64,000 bases of DNA. It comes from Prosapia bicincta (Eukaryota > Arthropoda > Insecta > Hemiptera > Cercopidae). The translations under genes were made by a program, and so were the position numbers. The notes under the pieces were generated by a model, which had not been told where the DNA came from, searched no databases, and saw only the letters and a list, made by a program, of their open reading frames with translations. Positions 57,501-63,470 of the stretch are shown here, piece by piece. Location of the stretch: the NCBI GenBank assembly GCA_036971475.1, contig JBAIZL010000006.1:16843459-16907458 (forward strand), given 5' to 3'. How positions within the stretch are numbered: the first letter of the stretch is position 1; every line of letters starts with the position of its first letter.

Positions 57501-59850
57501 AAGGATTTTTGATTTGTGGATTTTTTGTGTTTTTTGCCATGGGAAATCGATTGGCACTGGTCTCAACCTTGGGATAATTCAGGATTCTGCCCCAGTGGCT
57601 CTTACAATTCCCACCCCAGACATTTTTTTCAACCAAGGATTTTTCATTTTTAAAATTTTTGGGTGTTTTTGGTCACGGGAAAGCAGCACCAGTCTCAATC
57701 TTAGGAAAATTTGGGATTCCATCTCAGTGACTCCTAGAGTTTTCACACTGGAAAATCCTTTTTATTTGTTCGAGGGTTTTTGATTTTTGTTTTTTTTTTT
57801 GGATTTTGACCACACGAAATGGAATGGCACAGGTCTCAACCTTATGAAAATTCAGGATTCCACTCTAGTGGCTCCTAGAGTTCCCACTCTGGACAAACCT
57901 TTTTTTTTGTTCAAGGATTTTTGATTTGTGGATTTTTTGTGTTTTTTGCCATGGGAAATCGATTGGCACTGGTCTCAACCTTGGGATAATTCAGGATTCT
58001 GCCCCAGTGGCTCTTACAATTCCCACCCCAGACATTTTTTTCAACCAAGAATTTTTCATTTTTAAAATTTTTGGGTGTTTTTGGTCACGGGAAAGCAGCA
58101 CCAGTCTCAATCTTAGGAAAATTTGGGATTCCATCTCAGTGACTCCTAGAGTTTTCACACTGGAAAATCCTTTTTATTTGTTCGAGGGTTTTTGATTTTT
58201 GTTTTTTTTTTGGATTTTGACCACACGAAATGGAATGGCACAGGTCTCAACCTTATGAAAATTCAGGATTCCACTCTAGTGGCTCCTAGAGTTCCCACTC
58301 CGGACAAACCTTTATTTTGTTCAAGAATTTTTGATTTGTGGATTTATTGTGTTTTTTGCCATGGGAAATCGATTGGCACTGGTCTCAACCTTGGGATAAT
58401 TCAGGATTCTGCCCCAGTGGCTCTTACAATTCCCACCCCAGACATTTTTTTCAACCAAGGATTTTTCATTTTTAAAATTTTTGGGTGTTTTTGGTCACGG
58501 GAAAGCAGCACCAGTCTCAATCTTAGGAAAATTTGGGATTCCATCTCAGTGACTCCTAGAGTTTTCACACTGGAAAATCCTTTTTATTTGTTCGAGGGTT
58601 TTTGATTTTTGTTTTTTTTTTTGGATTTTGACCACACAAAATGGAATGGCACAGGTCTCAACCTTATGAAAATTCAGGATTCCACTCTAGTGGCTCCTAG
58701 AGTTCCCACTCCGGACAAACCTTTTTTTTTGTTCAAGGATTTTTGATTTGTGGATTTTTTGTGTTTTTTGCCATGGGAAATCGATTGGCACTGGTCTCAA
58801 CCTTGGGATAATTCAGGATTCTGCCCCAGTGGCTCTTACAATTCCCACCCCAGACATTTTTTTCAACCAAGAATTTTTCATTTTTAAAATTTTTGGGTGT
58901 TTTTGGTCACGGGAAAGCAGCACCAGTCTCAATCTTAGGAAAATTTGGGATTCCATCTCAGTGACTCCTAGAGTTTTCACACTGGAAAATCCTTTTTATT
59001 TGTTCGAGGGTTTTTGATTTTTGTTTTTTTTTTTGGATTTTGACCACACGAAATGGAATGGCACAGGTCTCAACCTTATGAAAATTCAGGATTCCACTCT
59101 AGTGGCTCCTAGAGTTCCCACTCCGGACAAACCTTTATTTTGTTCAAGAATTTTTGATTTGTGGATTTTTTGTGTTTTTTGCCATGGGAAATCGATTGGC
59201 ACCAGTCTCAACCTTGAGAACATTCGTGATTTAGCCTGAGTGGTTCTTAGAGTTCCCATGTTATCTTTATGGAACTTTATTTTTACTACCATCCAATTCC
59301 ACACACGCCTGCAACGAAGTAAAAAAAATTATGAACAATCGTTCTAATGCTTCTCCAATGCTGACATACAACCCGACTGTTAGAGAAGTTAATATGTACG
59401 ATATGATGTAGCTTAAAATGTGTTTATATCACGTATTAAAAGTGTTTTTTTTTTGTATACAAATTGTGTTTATATTGTATATATAATGAATAAATTTTTG
59501 TATTTTACTTAATTAACTTAGCCTAAAATAAATTTTATGTCTTGTCCAAGCGAAGCTCGGTCTCCCAGTACTATAAATAAATTAATATAAAATCAGCTGT
59601 TTTGTGAAATCATATGTTACTATTTATTTTAAGCAAAATGAGCCGAATTAACTGTATTGCATACCTTTCCCCCTTTTGTGAAAATTTGTTCTCACATGTA
59701 AAACTAATATTAATTAATTAAATTTATTTAATTAATTAATATTTCAAAAAACACAAGTGTTGTCACCCACTATTTTTTCAAAAAAAAAAATGTATTTGAA
59801 CTTGAGTGGATGAATAAAAAGTATTTTATTAATGATTTAAAATTTTAACA

Positions 59851-59904
<54 letters not shown>

Positions 59905-60771
59905 TAGATATTTAAAATTATCCATTGTTTTTCCGTTGCACTGACTTTATGAAGCTAATAAATCACTAATTTTGAGTAATTTTATCCACCATTGATTCGA
60001 CAATGGTCAACGACCGAAAGGTACCTCATCACTCAAGGTAAAATTATTGCACTAATGGTGGATAAAATTACTCAAAATTAGTGATTTATTAGCTTCATAT
60101 ATATATATATATATATAGGGAGAGTGTAAACTAATAGAAAGAAATGTATAGAATAGGTTTGCAATAGTTTTGTTTGTAACTTAACTCTACTTGGTTTTTT
60201 CTGATATTTCGTTGCATGAAATGTCTCCAATCAGTGGTTAGATATCCATTGGTAAACTACCAGTTACTCGTAAAGTCCTGTGATAAATCAGGAAGATCAT
60301 AAATAAACCATTTCTACTTTTACTAGCAGTATCAAAAATCAACCAGAGTTAAATATCTTTTAAAAATGAAAGTATTTGAAATTGTATTATGAGTAACTGT
60401 GACATTGTAACTAACTTTAACTTGTATTTTGTCCAGGCAGTAGGCGCACACGACTATATTCAAGTAGCACAAATATTCCACACAATAATTATTCGAGATG
60501 TGCCCATTCTAAGCCTCAAGATTCGTTCACAAGTACGAAGATTCATCATACTCATTGATACACTATACGACTATAAGGTTAGAAAACTGTTAAAATAATG
60601 TTTTAATGTTAAAAATTTTAAAGAGAGTAATACTTAGTCTTTTGTGGTTAGGTTCGAGTTGTAATAACGGCTGATGCTCCACTCAGACAGTTGTTTATTG
60701 GTCATGAAGACGATGTTGCAAGTGATGAAAAAAGGATGCTTATGGATGACTTAAACATTCAGCCAGGATCT
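20396..60771 (+). CDS. AFG1L: AFG1-like mitochondrial AAA ATPase (six exons, 3' end beyond window)
   Basis: Exons 20396-20815, 26067-26252, 29010-29251, 36583-36760, 60437-60577 and 60652-60771 join in frame (phases 0,0,2,0,0) into about 429 residues with no stop. The protein is the inner-membrane/matrix ATPase AFG1L (LACE1, yeast Afg1), which helps remove misfolded or surplus respiratory-chain subunits. Motifs in order: a basic, Ser-rich N-terminus that could be a mitochondrial presequence; Walker A GTVGCGKT (exon 1); the [15 protein letters not shown] block (exon 2); Walker B LICFDEFQ split from TDIGDAM by intron 2; [19 protein letters not shown] with the QRSNFVPFI arginine region (exon 3); [12 protein letters not shown] and [16 protein letters not shown] (exon 4); [12 protein letters not shown] (exon 5). 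Human AFG1L is about 480 residues, so one or two C-terminal exons are missing. The last, 5th and 4th exons are separated by very large repeat-filled introns. Confidence 0.95.
20905..21465. mobile_element. MITE-like TIR element
   Basis: Imperfect terminal inverted repeats of about 22 bp contain TTTAGATTGCAGG followed by GCC/CCT and ATTTG at both ends (20906-20926 and 21442-21463 reversed). The interior has no coding capacity. The superfamily is unclear. Confidence 0.5.
23749..24539 (-). mobile_element. hAT element remnant with 8-bp target duplication
   Basis: The ends CAGGGATGGCCAA and (reversed) CAAGGATGGGCAA are typical hAT termini. They are flanked by ATTTAGAG (23741-23748) and ACTTAGAG (24540-24547), an 8-bp duplication with one change. 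On the minus strand near 24310-24150 a broken frame reads [11 protein letters not shown]...[20 protein letters not shown], which resembles the C-terminal dimerisation part of ZBED5/SCAND3-like hAT transposases. The element is 791 bp, so most of the gene is gone. Confidence 0.8.
24780..24970 (+). mobile_element. Possible piggyBac-like terminus
   Basis: CCCTAGATCACTCATACC followed by GTCAAAATGACG resembles the ends of piggyBac-like elements. It is preceded by TTTA rather than TTAA. A second ATTTTGACGATAC motif near 24955 may belong to the other half. I could not find a clean right end. Confidence 0.3.
26067..26252 (+). CDS. AFG1L: AFG1L exon 2 (Walker B)
   Basis: 62 codons between acceptor TTATGTCAG and donor GTAAAT. 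The translation starts [20 protein letters not shown] and ends [10 protein letters not shown], which is the Walker B strand with its DE pair. Phase 0 at both ends. Confidence 0.95.
26519..27290 (+). pseudogene. RTE-like reverse transcriptase C-terminal fragment
   Basis: A frame at 26534-26785 opens with [13 protein letters not shown] and [12 protein letters not shown]. It then continues, past a stop at 26783, as [26 protein letters not shown] and [14 protein letters not shown]. These are the thumb and C-terminal motifs of RTE-type non-LTR polymerases. Several stops follow near 26945-27170. No RNase H is present, as expected for RTE. The 3' end is taken as the GAAGAAAAAGATG tail near 27270. 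Confidence 0.78.
27870..28195 (+). pseudogene. Decayed mariner transposase C-terminus
   Basis: Pieces of the mariner catalytic C-terminus lie in different frames: FVDFKPK near 27917, [14 protein letters not shown] near 28040-28083 (matching the APSDFHLF...LKEHLRG block), and [13 protein letters not shown] near 28150-28192 followed by a stop, matching the usual DKC-N-V-GDYVEK end. Much older than the mariner at 47884. Confidence 0.65.
28308..28365. repeat. Partial direct copy of palindrome arm
   Basis: TACTTAACTAAGTGAATAC ... CAAAACATTCGTTCCTTT repeats, with a small deletion, the inner part of the left arm that follows (28430-28498). Confidence 0.8.
28366..28633. repeat. Near-perfect palindrome, 133-bp arms
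   Basis: Arms 28366-28498 and 28501-28633 are reverse complements with a single mismatch (near 28471/28528) and a 2-bp centre. The inner arm sequence (TAACTAAGTGAATACG...TTGCTTACTTGC...CGTTTCAAAACATTCG) recurs in the palindrome at 49763-49975. No coding capacity. Confidence 0.93.
29010..29251 (+). CDS. AFG1L: AFG1L exon 3 (sensor/arginine region)
   Basis: Starts [14 protein letters not shown] after a TTATTACAG acceptor, carries [19 protein letters not shown] and ends in GT before donor GTGAGT, leaving phase 2 (GT+A = Val with exon 4). Confidence 0.95.
29390..30970. repeat. Degenerate dispersed repeat field
   Basis: Loose copies of a phrase built from ATTCAT-TTCT-TTCTGC, CTTAAGGGACC and AATGCCAAGTTCT appear near 29400, 29520, 30240, 30665, 30830 and 30930, and perhaps near 34090. 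They look like an old, heavily mutated repeat. Confidence 0.4.
31113..31477. repeat. Tandem repeat, 125-bp period, three copies
   Basis: Copies start ATATATGCATCCAGTTCT at 31113, 31238 and 31363. The third has an internal deletion of about 14 bp near 31395. Confidence 0.92.
32004..33659 (-). mobile_element. 5'-truncated non-LTR retrotransposon nested in the hAT-like element
   Basis: Flanked by an 11-bp duplication TTTTTAAAAGT (31993-32003, 33660-33670). The other hAT-like copy shows the empty site near 62458-62468. On the minus strand the 3' tail reads TAGTAAGTAAGT, similar to the TAAG-like tail of the copy at 14960-16975. Confidence 0.82.
32013..33659 (-). pseudogene. Reverse transcriptase/RNase H pseudogene
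   Basis: It begins within motif C, where YTND stands in place of YADD/FADD (near 33627-33638). Then follow [14 protein letters not shown] (33242-33424), RNase H with YTDASS and [10 protein letters not shown] (32612-32968), and a C-terminal knuckle [17 protein letters not shown] (32013-32246). A run of Glu codons reflects a (GAA)n tract near 32085-32107. Frameshifts separate the pieces. Confidence 0.82.
34729..34769. repeat. (TA)n microsatellite
   Basis: TA tract that directly precedes the next reversed LTR. Confidence 0.93.
34770..36072 (-). repeat. Truncated LTR, reverse orientation
   Basis: Collinear and clearly closer to the solo LTR at 13762-17233 than to the 7405 LTR. It lacks the last ~130 bp of that copy, being cut at TTAGGTTAATG where another (TA)n begins. 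It preserves the empty target AAAGGCTTTTACTT at about 35930. Confidence 0.8.
36073..36152. repeat. (TA)n microsatellite, about 80 bp
   Basis: Long TA tract that truncates the reversed LTR. Confidence 0.95.
36583..36760 (+). CDS. AFG1L: AFG1L exon 4
   Basis: Acceptor TTTTCTTTAG, donor GTAAGT. The codon split with exon 3 gives Val, then [33 protein letters not shown] and [16 protein letters not shown]. Ends in phase 0. Confidence 0.95.
37248..39792 (+). mobile_element. Tigger/pogo DNA transposon with intact termini
   Basis: Inverted ends CAGT-GGCGCCGCTTATTGTG, differing at one base (CAGTC left, CAGTG right), are flanked by TA on both sides (37246-37247, 39793-39794), giving 2545 bp. Subterminal motifs with GGTTATTGTTATC repeat at both ends. 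It sits in TA-rich DNA; the left flank also has a (CT)n. Confidence 0.92.
37823..39332 (+). pseudogene. Tigger/pogo transposase pseudogene
   Basis: The start ATG at 37823 is followed by a CENP-B/Psq-type helix-turn-helix ([16 protein letters not shown]...[16 protein letters not shown]). A one-base loss in an A-run near 38150 shifts the frame; then [10 protein letters not shown] and the first catalytic Asp in YNADETG (near 38330). A short deletion near 38552 shifts frame again. An in-frame TAA at about 38608 precedes [11 protein letters not shown] (second Asp) and [19 protein letters not shown] (third Asp) near 38708-38790. Another shift near 38895 leads to the acidic C-terminus (to 39332). 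All three Asp survive, but the gene is broken in at least four places. Confidence 0.9.
39794..39857. repeat. (TA)n microsatellite
   Basis: TA tract between the Tigger right end and the left (3') border of the first PLE. Confidence 0.95.
39858..42508 (-). mobile_element. Penelope-like element (PLE), degraded
   Basis: On the minus strand it carries a PLE-type reverse transcriptase and a GIY-YIG endonuclease, between two (TA)n tracts (39794-39857 and 42509-42555). The 3' terminal 110 bp (39905-40015) is the same sequence as one arm of the palindromes at 13464 and 59949, which suggests those palindromes are PLE-end derivatives. The right border ends ACGTAATATATCAAGAAT, close to the ACGTAAAATATCAAGAAT that flanks the first palindrome. 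Confidence 0.85.
40060..42506 (-). pseudogene. PLE reverse transcriptase/GIY-YIG pseudogene
   Basis: The N-terminal part is readable at 42506-42243. The core frame 41698-41273 has [20 protein letters not shown] and [12 protein letters not shown] (motif A). After a shift, [10 protein letters not shown] (motif B) is followed by a TAA at 41088-41090; then YVDD at 41013-41024. The frame ends near 40580, where an A-rich run causes a shift. GIY-YIG follows with [18 protein letters not shown] (40360-40410) and [10 protein letters not shown]. The enzyme would have copied RNA and nicked DNA; it is inactive here. Confidence 0.87.
42509..42555. repeat. (TA)n microsatellite
   Basis: TA tract between the 5' border of the PLE and the second pogo-type remnant. 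Confidence 0.95.
42673..43800 (+). pseudogene. Second pogo/jerky-type transposase pseudogene
   Basis: Recognisable blocks: [22 protein letters not shown] near 42730, a stop, then [14 protein letters not shown] and [12 protein letters not shown] (42827-43066). Later come fragments of the second and third catalytic blocks near 43380-43440 and VAESWNNIS near 43552. There are many stops. The protein differs from the Tigger at 37823 (jerky-like spacing after NADETG), so it is another family. No clean TIRs seen. Confidence 0.75.
43815..43957 (+). repeat. Dispersed repeat, matched in reverse at 59583-59725
   Basis: Phrases TTTTCACAAAAGGGG, AGGTATGCAATA-like and CATATGATTT...AAAACAGCTGATTTTATA occur here and, reverse-complemented, at 59583-59725. 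It directly follows the second pogo pseudogene, so it may be that family's 3' end. Confidence 0.7.
45122..45295. repeat. Imperfect hairpin
   Basis: TAGTTTATGATTATCCGAAC...TTTGTAAA (45162-45200) is answered by TTTACAAAATTTAAAGTTC...AGTCATAAACTA (45234-45272), with weaker pairing further out. Function unknown; probably a foldback remnant. Confidence 0.65.
45447..46590 (-). pseudogene. PLE reverse transcriptase C-half and GIY-YIG pseudogene
   Basis: On the minus strand: [20 protein letters not shown] (motif B, near 46480-46540), YVDD (near 46391-46402), a stop, then [10 protein letters not shown]...[12 protein letters not shown] (45641-46282), and GIY-YIG with [22 protein letters not shown] (45760-45817). 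A shift near 45720-45735 leads to [19 protein letters not shown] (45447-45683). N-terminal RT sequence is missing from this strand. Confidence 0.87.
46660..46739 (+). pseudogene. Inverted PLE fragment with RT motif A
   Basis: The plus strand encodes [20 protein letters not shown], which is PLE RT motif A with its catalytic Asp. In an intact PLE this lies immediately before the [11 protein letters not shown] sequence that begins the minus-strand part near 46640. So the two strands meet at the point where they should be continuous. Confidence 0.8.
47884..49186 (+). mobile_element. mariner element with degenerate TIRs
   Basis: The ends TACGAAGCTTATACTG...AAGTAC (left) and, reversed, TACGAGGCATGTTCAG...AAGTAC (right) are mariner-type. 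TA flanks both sides and the length of ~1.3 kb is standard for mariner. Confidence 0.88.
48045..49086 (+). pseudogene. mariner transposase pseudogene
   Basis: ATG at 48045 leads into VPADCEI, then a small deletion near 48085 shifts the frame to [20 protein letters not shown]. The helix-turn-helix part ([16 protein letters not shown]) and the catalytic block follow: first Asp in TGDETWVSY (near 48497), second in [11 protein letters not shown] (near 48780), third in [12 protein letters not shown] (near 48890). In-frame TAA stops occur at 48536-48538 and 48863-48865. An insertion near 49015 shifts the end, [19 protein letters not shown] then TAG. The catalytic triad survives but the gene cannot make a full protein. 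Confidence 0.92.
49187..50383. mobile_element. TIR element with repeated subterminal motif
   Basis: TATATATGTTACA-GC at 49187 is mirrored by its reverse complement at about 50365-50382. Inside each end the motif TAGGCATTCTA or its complement TAGAATGCC-AG recurs (near 49234, 49313, 50251, 50320, 50331). There is no transposase. A palindrome (49763-49975) is nested in the middle. Confidence 0.5.
49763..49975. repeat. Palindrome related to 28366-28633
   Basis: Arms 49763-49842 and 49895-49975 are mostly complementary. They share AAGTACTTAACTAAGTGAAT, GGCTTACTTG and GTTTCAAAAC with the earlier palindrome. A ~50-bp loop has its own AACCCTCT/AGAGGGTT stem. Confidence 0.85.
50390..52565. other. No gene recognised
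   Basis: AT-rich intron sequence. Open frames at 51755-52090 and 52152-52367 have no recognisable family and biased, low-complexity composition; I do not count them as genes. Confidence 0.6.
52566..59280 (+). repeat. Higher-order satellite array: ~412-bp trimers of ~137-bp monomers
   Basis: Fifteen trimer units start with GGGAAATCGATTGG (or the variant GGGAAAGCGATTGG) at 52739, 53151, 53834, 54246, 54658, 55070, 55482, 55893, 56305, 56717, 57129, 57541, 57953, 58363 and 58775. One dimeric unit starts at 53564. Each unit has three related monomers, A (GGGAAATCGATTGGCACTGG), B (GGGAAAGCAGCACCAG) and C (GAAATGGAATGGCACAGG). All share a core like GTCTCAA-CTT...GGATTC...AGTG-CTC and end in long T-runs. 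Units are almost identical; most differences are T-run lengths. Diverged monomers cap both ends. Confidence 0.95.
53564..53833 (+). repeat. Dimeric variant unit within the satellite array
   Basis: This unit is 270 bp instead of 412. Monomer A is complete. B switches to C sequence at about 53745-53755 (CATCTCAGTGGCTCCTAG, where normal B has GTGACTCC). It is the expected product of unequal exchange between B and C. Confidence 0.9.
59281..59852. other. Repeat-derived sequence, no gene
   Basis: Contains a phrase AGCGAAGCTCGGTCTCCCAG near 59550 that resembles a transposon tail, and the reverse copy (59583-59725) of the repeat at 43815-43957. Confidence 0.5.
59853..59901. repeat. (TA)n microsatellite
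   Basis: TA tract beside the third PLE-end palindrome. Confidence 0.93.
59902..60098. repeat. Third PLE-end palindrome, asymmetric
   Basis: Perfect 45-bp arms (59949-59993, 60054-60098) flank a 60-bp centre holding one copy of the GATTCGACAATGGTCA ... CCGAAAGGTACCTCATCACTC part. The left flank (TTTTTCCGTTGCACTGACTT) matches the PLE flank at 39885. A (TA)n follows at 60096-60117. Confidence 0.88.
60437..60577 (+). CDS. AFG1L: AFG1L exon 5
   Basis: Acceptor TTTTGTCCAG, donor GTTAGA. 47 codons: [20 protein letters not shown] ... [14 protein letters not shown]. The family normally has PLGASDY where this has AVGAHDY. Confidence 0.93.
60652..60771 (+). CDS. AFG1L: AFG1L exon 6
   Basis: Follows a 74-bp intron. 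40 codons, [15 protein letters not shown] ... [16 protein letters not shown], then donor GTAAGT. The following exon, expected to encode the conserved FAxxRTxSRLxEM C-terminus, is not in the window. Confidence 0.92.
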
Positions 60772-60878
60772 GTAAGTTTTATTTATAGACTTTAAATTTG
60801 ATTGGTAATTTTAACTATGAATAGCCAATACTTTATTTCCTAACAAAGTTGTGATATTTTAAAATTAAATTTTATTAA

Positions 60879-62192
60879 CCTTCAAGGGGACGCATGCGGA
60901 GTGTTTCTCCGCCTGTATCATCATTTGTTAAGAAATCATCACTCCAGCTCTCAAAAGTTTATTTCCGTCCCTTTACTCCACAACCTGCATTCTAGAAAAC
61001 GGCTCAACCTGTTTTATTTCATTTTTTCCTTGTAGTTTTAGAGTGAATTTAATCTTAGTCACGTGCGGTCAGATTGCGGAGGTTTCGTTCGCAAGCACCT
61101 TTTTGAGTAAGTTATTTGTGCGGAGTTCCTCATGCGGCTATTTACATTACAAAAGACTTTTTGGAGTTAGATTATCACTGTTTTTGTTATTATTATTTTA
61201 GTTTTGTATGTCTTTTTAGCATCTAGCTTTCACATTTTACTGTTGTTCCATTTGAAGAGGAGAGAATTCGTAAAATGCTATGTGGTGACAAAAAAGGAGA
61301 AATTCAAGAAATACTCCCTACCAGAAATTTTCTTAGACCTCTTTGATGGTTCTGATGAAAATGAGTCTCTGTGCCAGATGATGAACCTGACAAAAAAGTC
61401 CGTGAAATTGAAAATGAAACAAATGAAGACATAATAGGTGGATCTGAAAAAGACAAAAATTACCAATTTGTTTAAATGTTGTCAGATTTTGACATTATAA
61501 AGAAAATCTCAGTAAAAATCCGCCAGCAAGCTGTTACAGTGCAGTTTTACAATAGAAAAGAATTTCTTGTGTTAGTAAAATTGCTATGTTATACTGAACT
61601 AGAAAGGCAAGGGAGGACAGCAAGAAGAAACATAATTCTCATGAGAGTGGGTCATGTTCACACTACACTAGGGGTGACTAGTGAGCTTAGAAATGAACAA
61701 TTACCAGTTGTTTTTTTCAACAAAGATTGTAAGATTCTGCTAGTTTTATGTTACACTAAAACCTGTTGTTATAAAGCCAATAGTTTTCTCATCCACTATA
61801 GGTTTATATATTTGAATTAAAACATTCCTTATTTTCAATACACACTGTAATTTATTTCATATTCTTATATGCAGGGCCTACTATCACAATAAATTATTTT
61901 TTATGTTTAGACAATGAATCACTTTATTACATAAAAGTAACCCGCAAACACATCTCCCGTAGTGAAAACAGTGGTCTAGTAGATATTCCTTACACGTTTC
62001 AAGAACTGATAAAAACTTTTAGAAATATGACGTTTAGAATTTTAATTGTTTGCAATGCATTTATATAGCATTTAAATGTGAAGTCACCCAAATATAAAAT
62101 CGAAAACGGTTTACATTTTAAAAAATTTTTGTGCGGAATAAACCTCCACGAGCGCCCTCTTCCATTTGAAACTGTATGCGCCTCCTGAAAGG
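60879..62192. mobile_element. piggyBac-like nonautonomous element
   Basis: Flanked by TTAA on both sides (60875-60878, 62193-62196). Ends CCTTCAAGGGGACGCATGC and, reversed, CCTTTCAGGAGGCGCATAC are a good imperfect TIR. The 1.3-kb interior has broken frames (61204-61434, 61476-61820) including acidic stretches, but I cannot identify a transposase core. Confidence 0.7.
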
Positions 62193-62323
62193 TTAACTAT
62201 TATGGTCTCTTTCAAAGATGTGATATTCCTAGAACAGTAAATTCATTTCCTCATAAGTATTAGGATACAGAACCATATACTAGGATACAAGTTTATTTCC
62301 TATAAAAAATATGTAACTTATTA

Positions 62324-63462
62324 TTAGGGATTGGCGGAATCCTATAATTATTGCATATTCCGATTCTAAAATTTTTCTTCGATTCTTTTAAGTCATATAG
62401 TCTTACGTGATGTTCTCTAATGAATTTAGTTAATATATTGGTGATATGATTAACCCTTTTAAAAGTTCTGTTTTAATGTAATAGGTTACACAAAATGATC
62501 AACCTTGATTTATGTATAGAAATTTCTGAAACCATATTTGGCATCATTCTATCAAAAAATATCAAACTACAAGTATTCAACATCAATGTCATATTGAAGG
62601 GGAATACTATCAGTACAGATTTTTTTTTCTGTGGATTTTATAATTATTCTATACTAAATGATAAATATGAGTGTATCACTGAATTAATTAACGAACAGAA
62701 CAGACAATGCTACGATTTACTGGTTTTACATATTTGTAGTAACCACCCTACAAAATAACCACCCTATCCATTGATGCAAATTATATCGAAACCTTGCGGT
62801 TTTAATATGCGAACCCGAAATCATGGATGTTATATTCATTTTAGCAGAATAATAATGCTAATGGAATGGGCCAAGTGAAGACAGTGTCTATATCACTCTG
62901 CCACAAGGAATGGACATCTTATTTATATTGTTAGTAAAAATCAAGATATTTATAACCGGATAAATACTTTTCTCAATAGAGAAAGTTATAAAATACAGCA
63001 GAATAAAAAAAATCAATTTTAGTAATAACCATTTCAATTTGTATAACTGGAGAAATTGGAATTTTTTTTTCTTTTTGTTTGTTTTGACATTAATGAAGTG
63101 GTGGCCAGAGACTGGGAAAGAGAGAGAGATAGAGAAAGCCAAGCCTGCCTAAAAGTGAGAGTAAGACACCAGAGCGAGGAGAGCAGTGACAAACAAATGG
63201 ACCAGAAATGCTTCCGATCGTCTTTGTTGTTACGTTATAAATAGGAACAATATTTTTGTTATCTCAAATCGTCATTTGCTTTAATTGTTTAATTTGTTCA
63301 AAGCAAGTAATACATAAATAAGACATAGTTGATAAATAATTATTTTCCCAATAAATTATACTGCATACATATTTTAACAGTTAAAAAACCAAGAATCGAA
63401 ATCGGCAGTTGATTGATACCATTAGAATCGACGATTCCTGGAATTGGAGTAGGCCCATCCAT
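62324..63462. mobile_element. hAT-like nonautonomous element
   Basis: An exact 8-bp duplication ACTTATTA lies at 62316-62323 and 63463-63470. The ends TTAGGGATTGGC and, reversed, ATGGATGGGCC are weak inverted repeats. The interior matches the interrupted copy at 31871-34068. No transposase frame. Confidence 0.72.
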
Positions 63463-63470
63463 ACTTATTA

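Larger units (their letters stand above)
36761..60436 (+). other. AFG1L intron 4, 23.7 kb
   Basis: Runs from GTAAGT to TTTTGTCCAG. It carries Tigger, two PLE copies, a second pogo-type pseudogene, a mariner, a TIR element, palindromes and the satellite array. Stretches 43960-45100, 46805-47880 and 50390-52500 show nothing I recognise. Confidence 0.85.

Noticed and set aside
52566..59280. Regular repeats suggesting a CRISPR array or a coding tandem-repeat protein
   Set aside because: The DNA is eukaryotic with no unique spacers, and the 412-bp period breaks the frame in each unit.
59540..59580. Helitron-like tail (AGCGAAGCTCGGTCTCCCAG then TACT)
   Set aside because: Resembles some Helitron 3' ends but lacks a clear CTRR end and terminal hairpin, and no 5' TC end was found.
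63056..63244. 62-residue frame with a Glu/Arg-rich stretch
   Set aside because: Comes from a GAGA-type simple repeat inside the hAT-like element.
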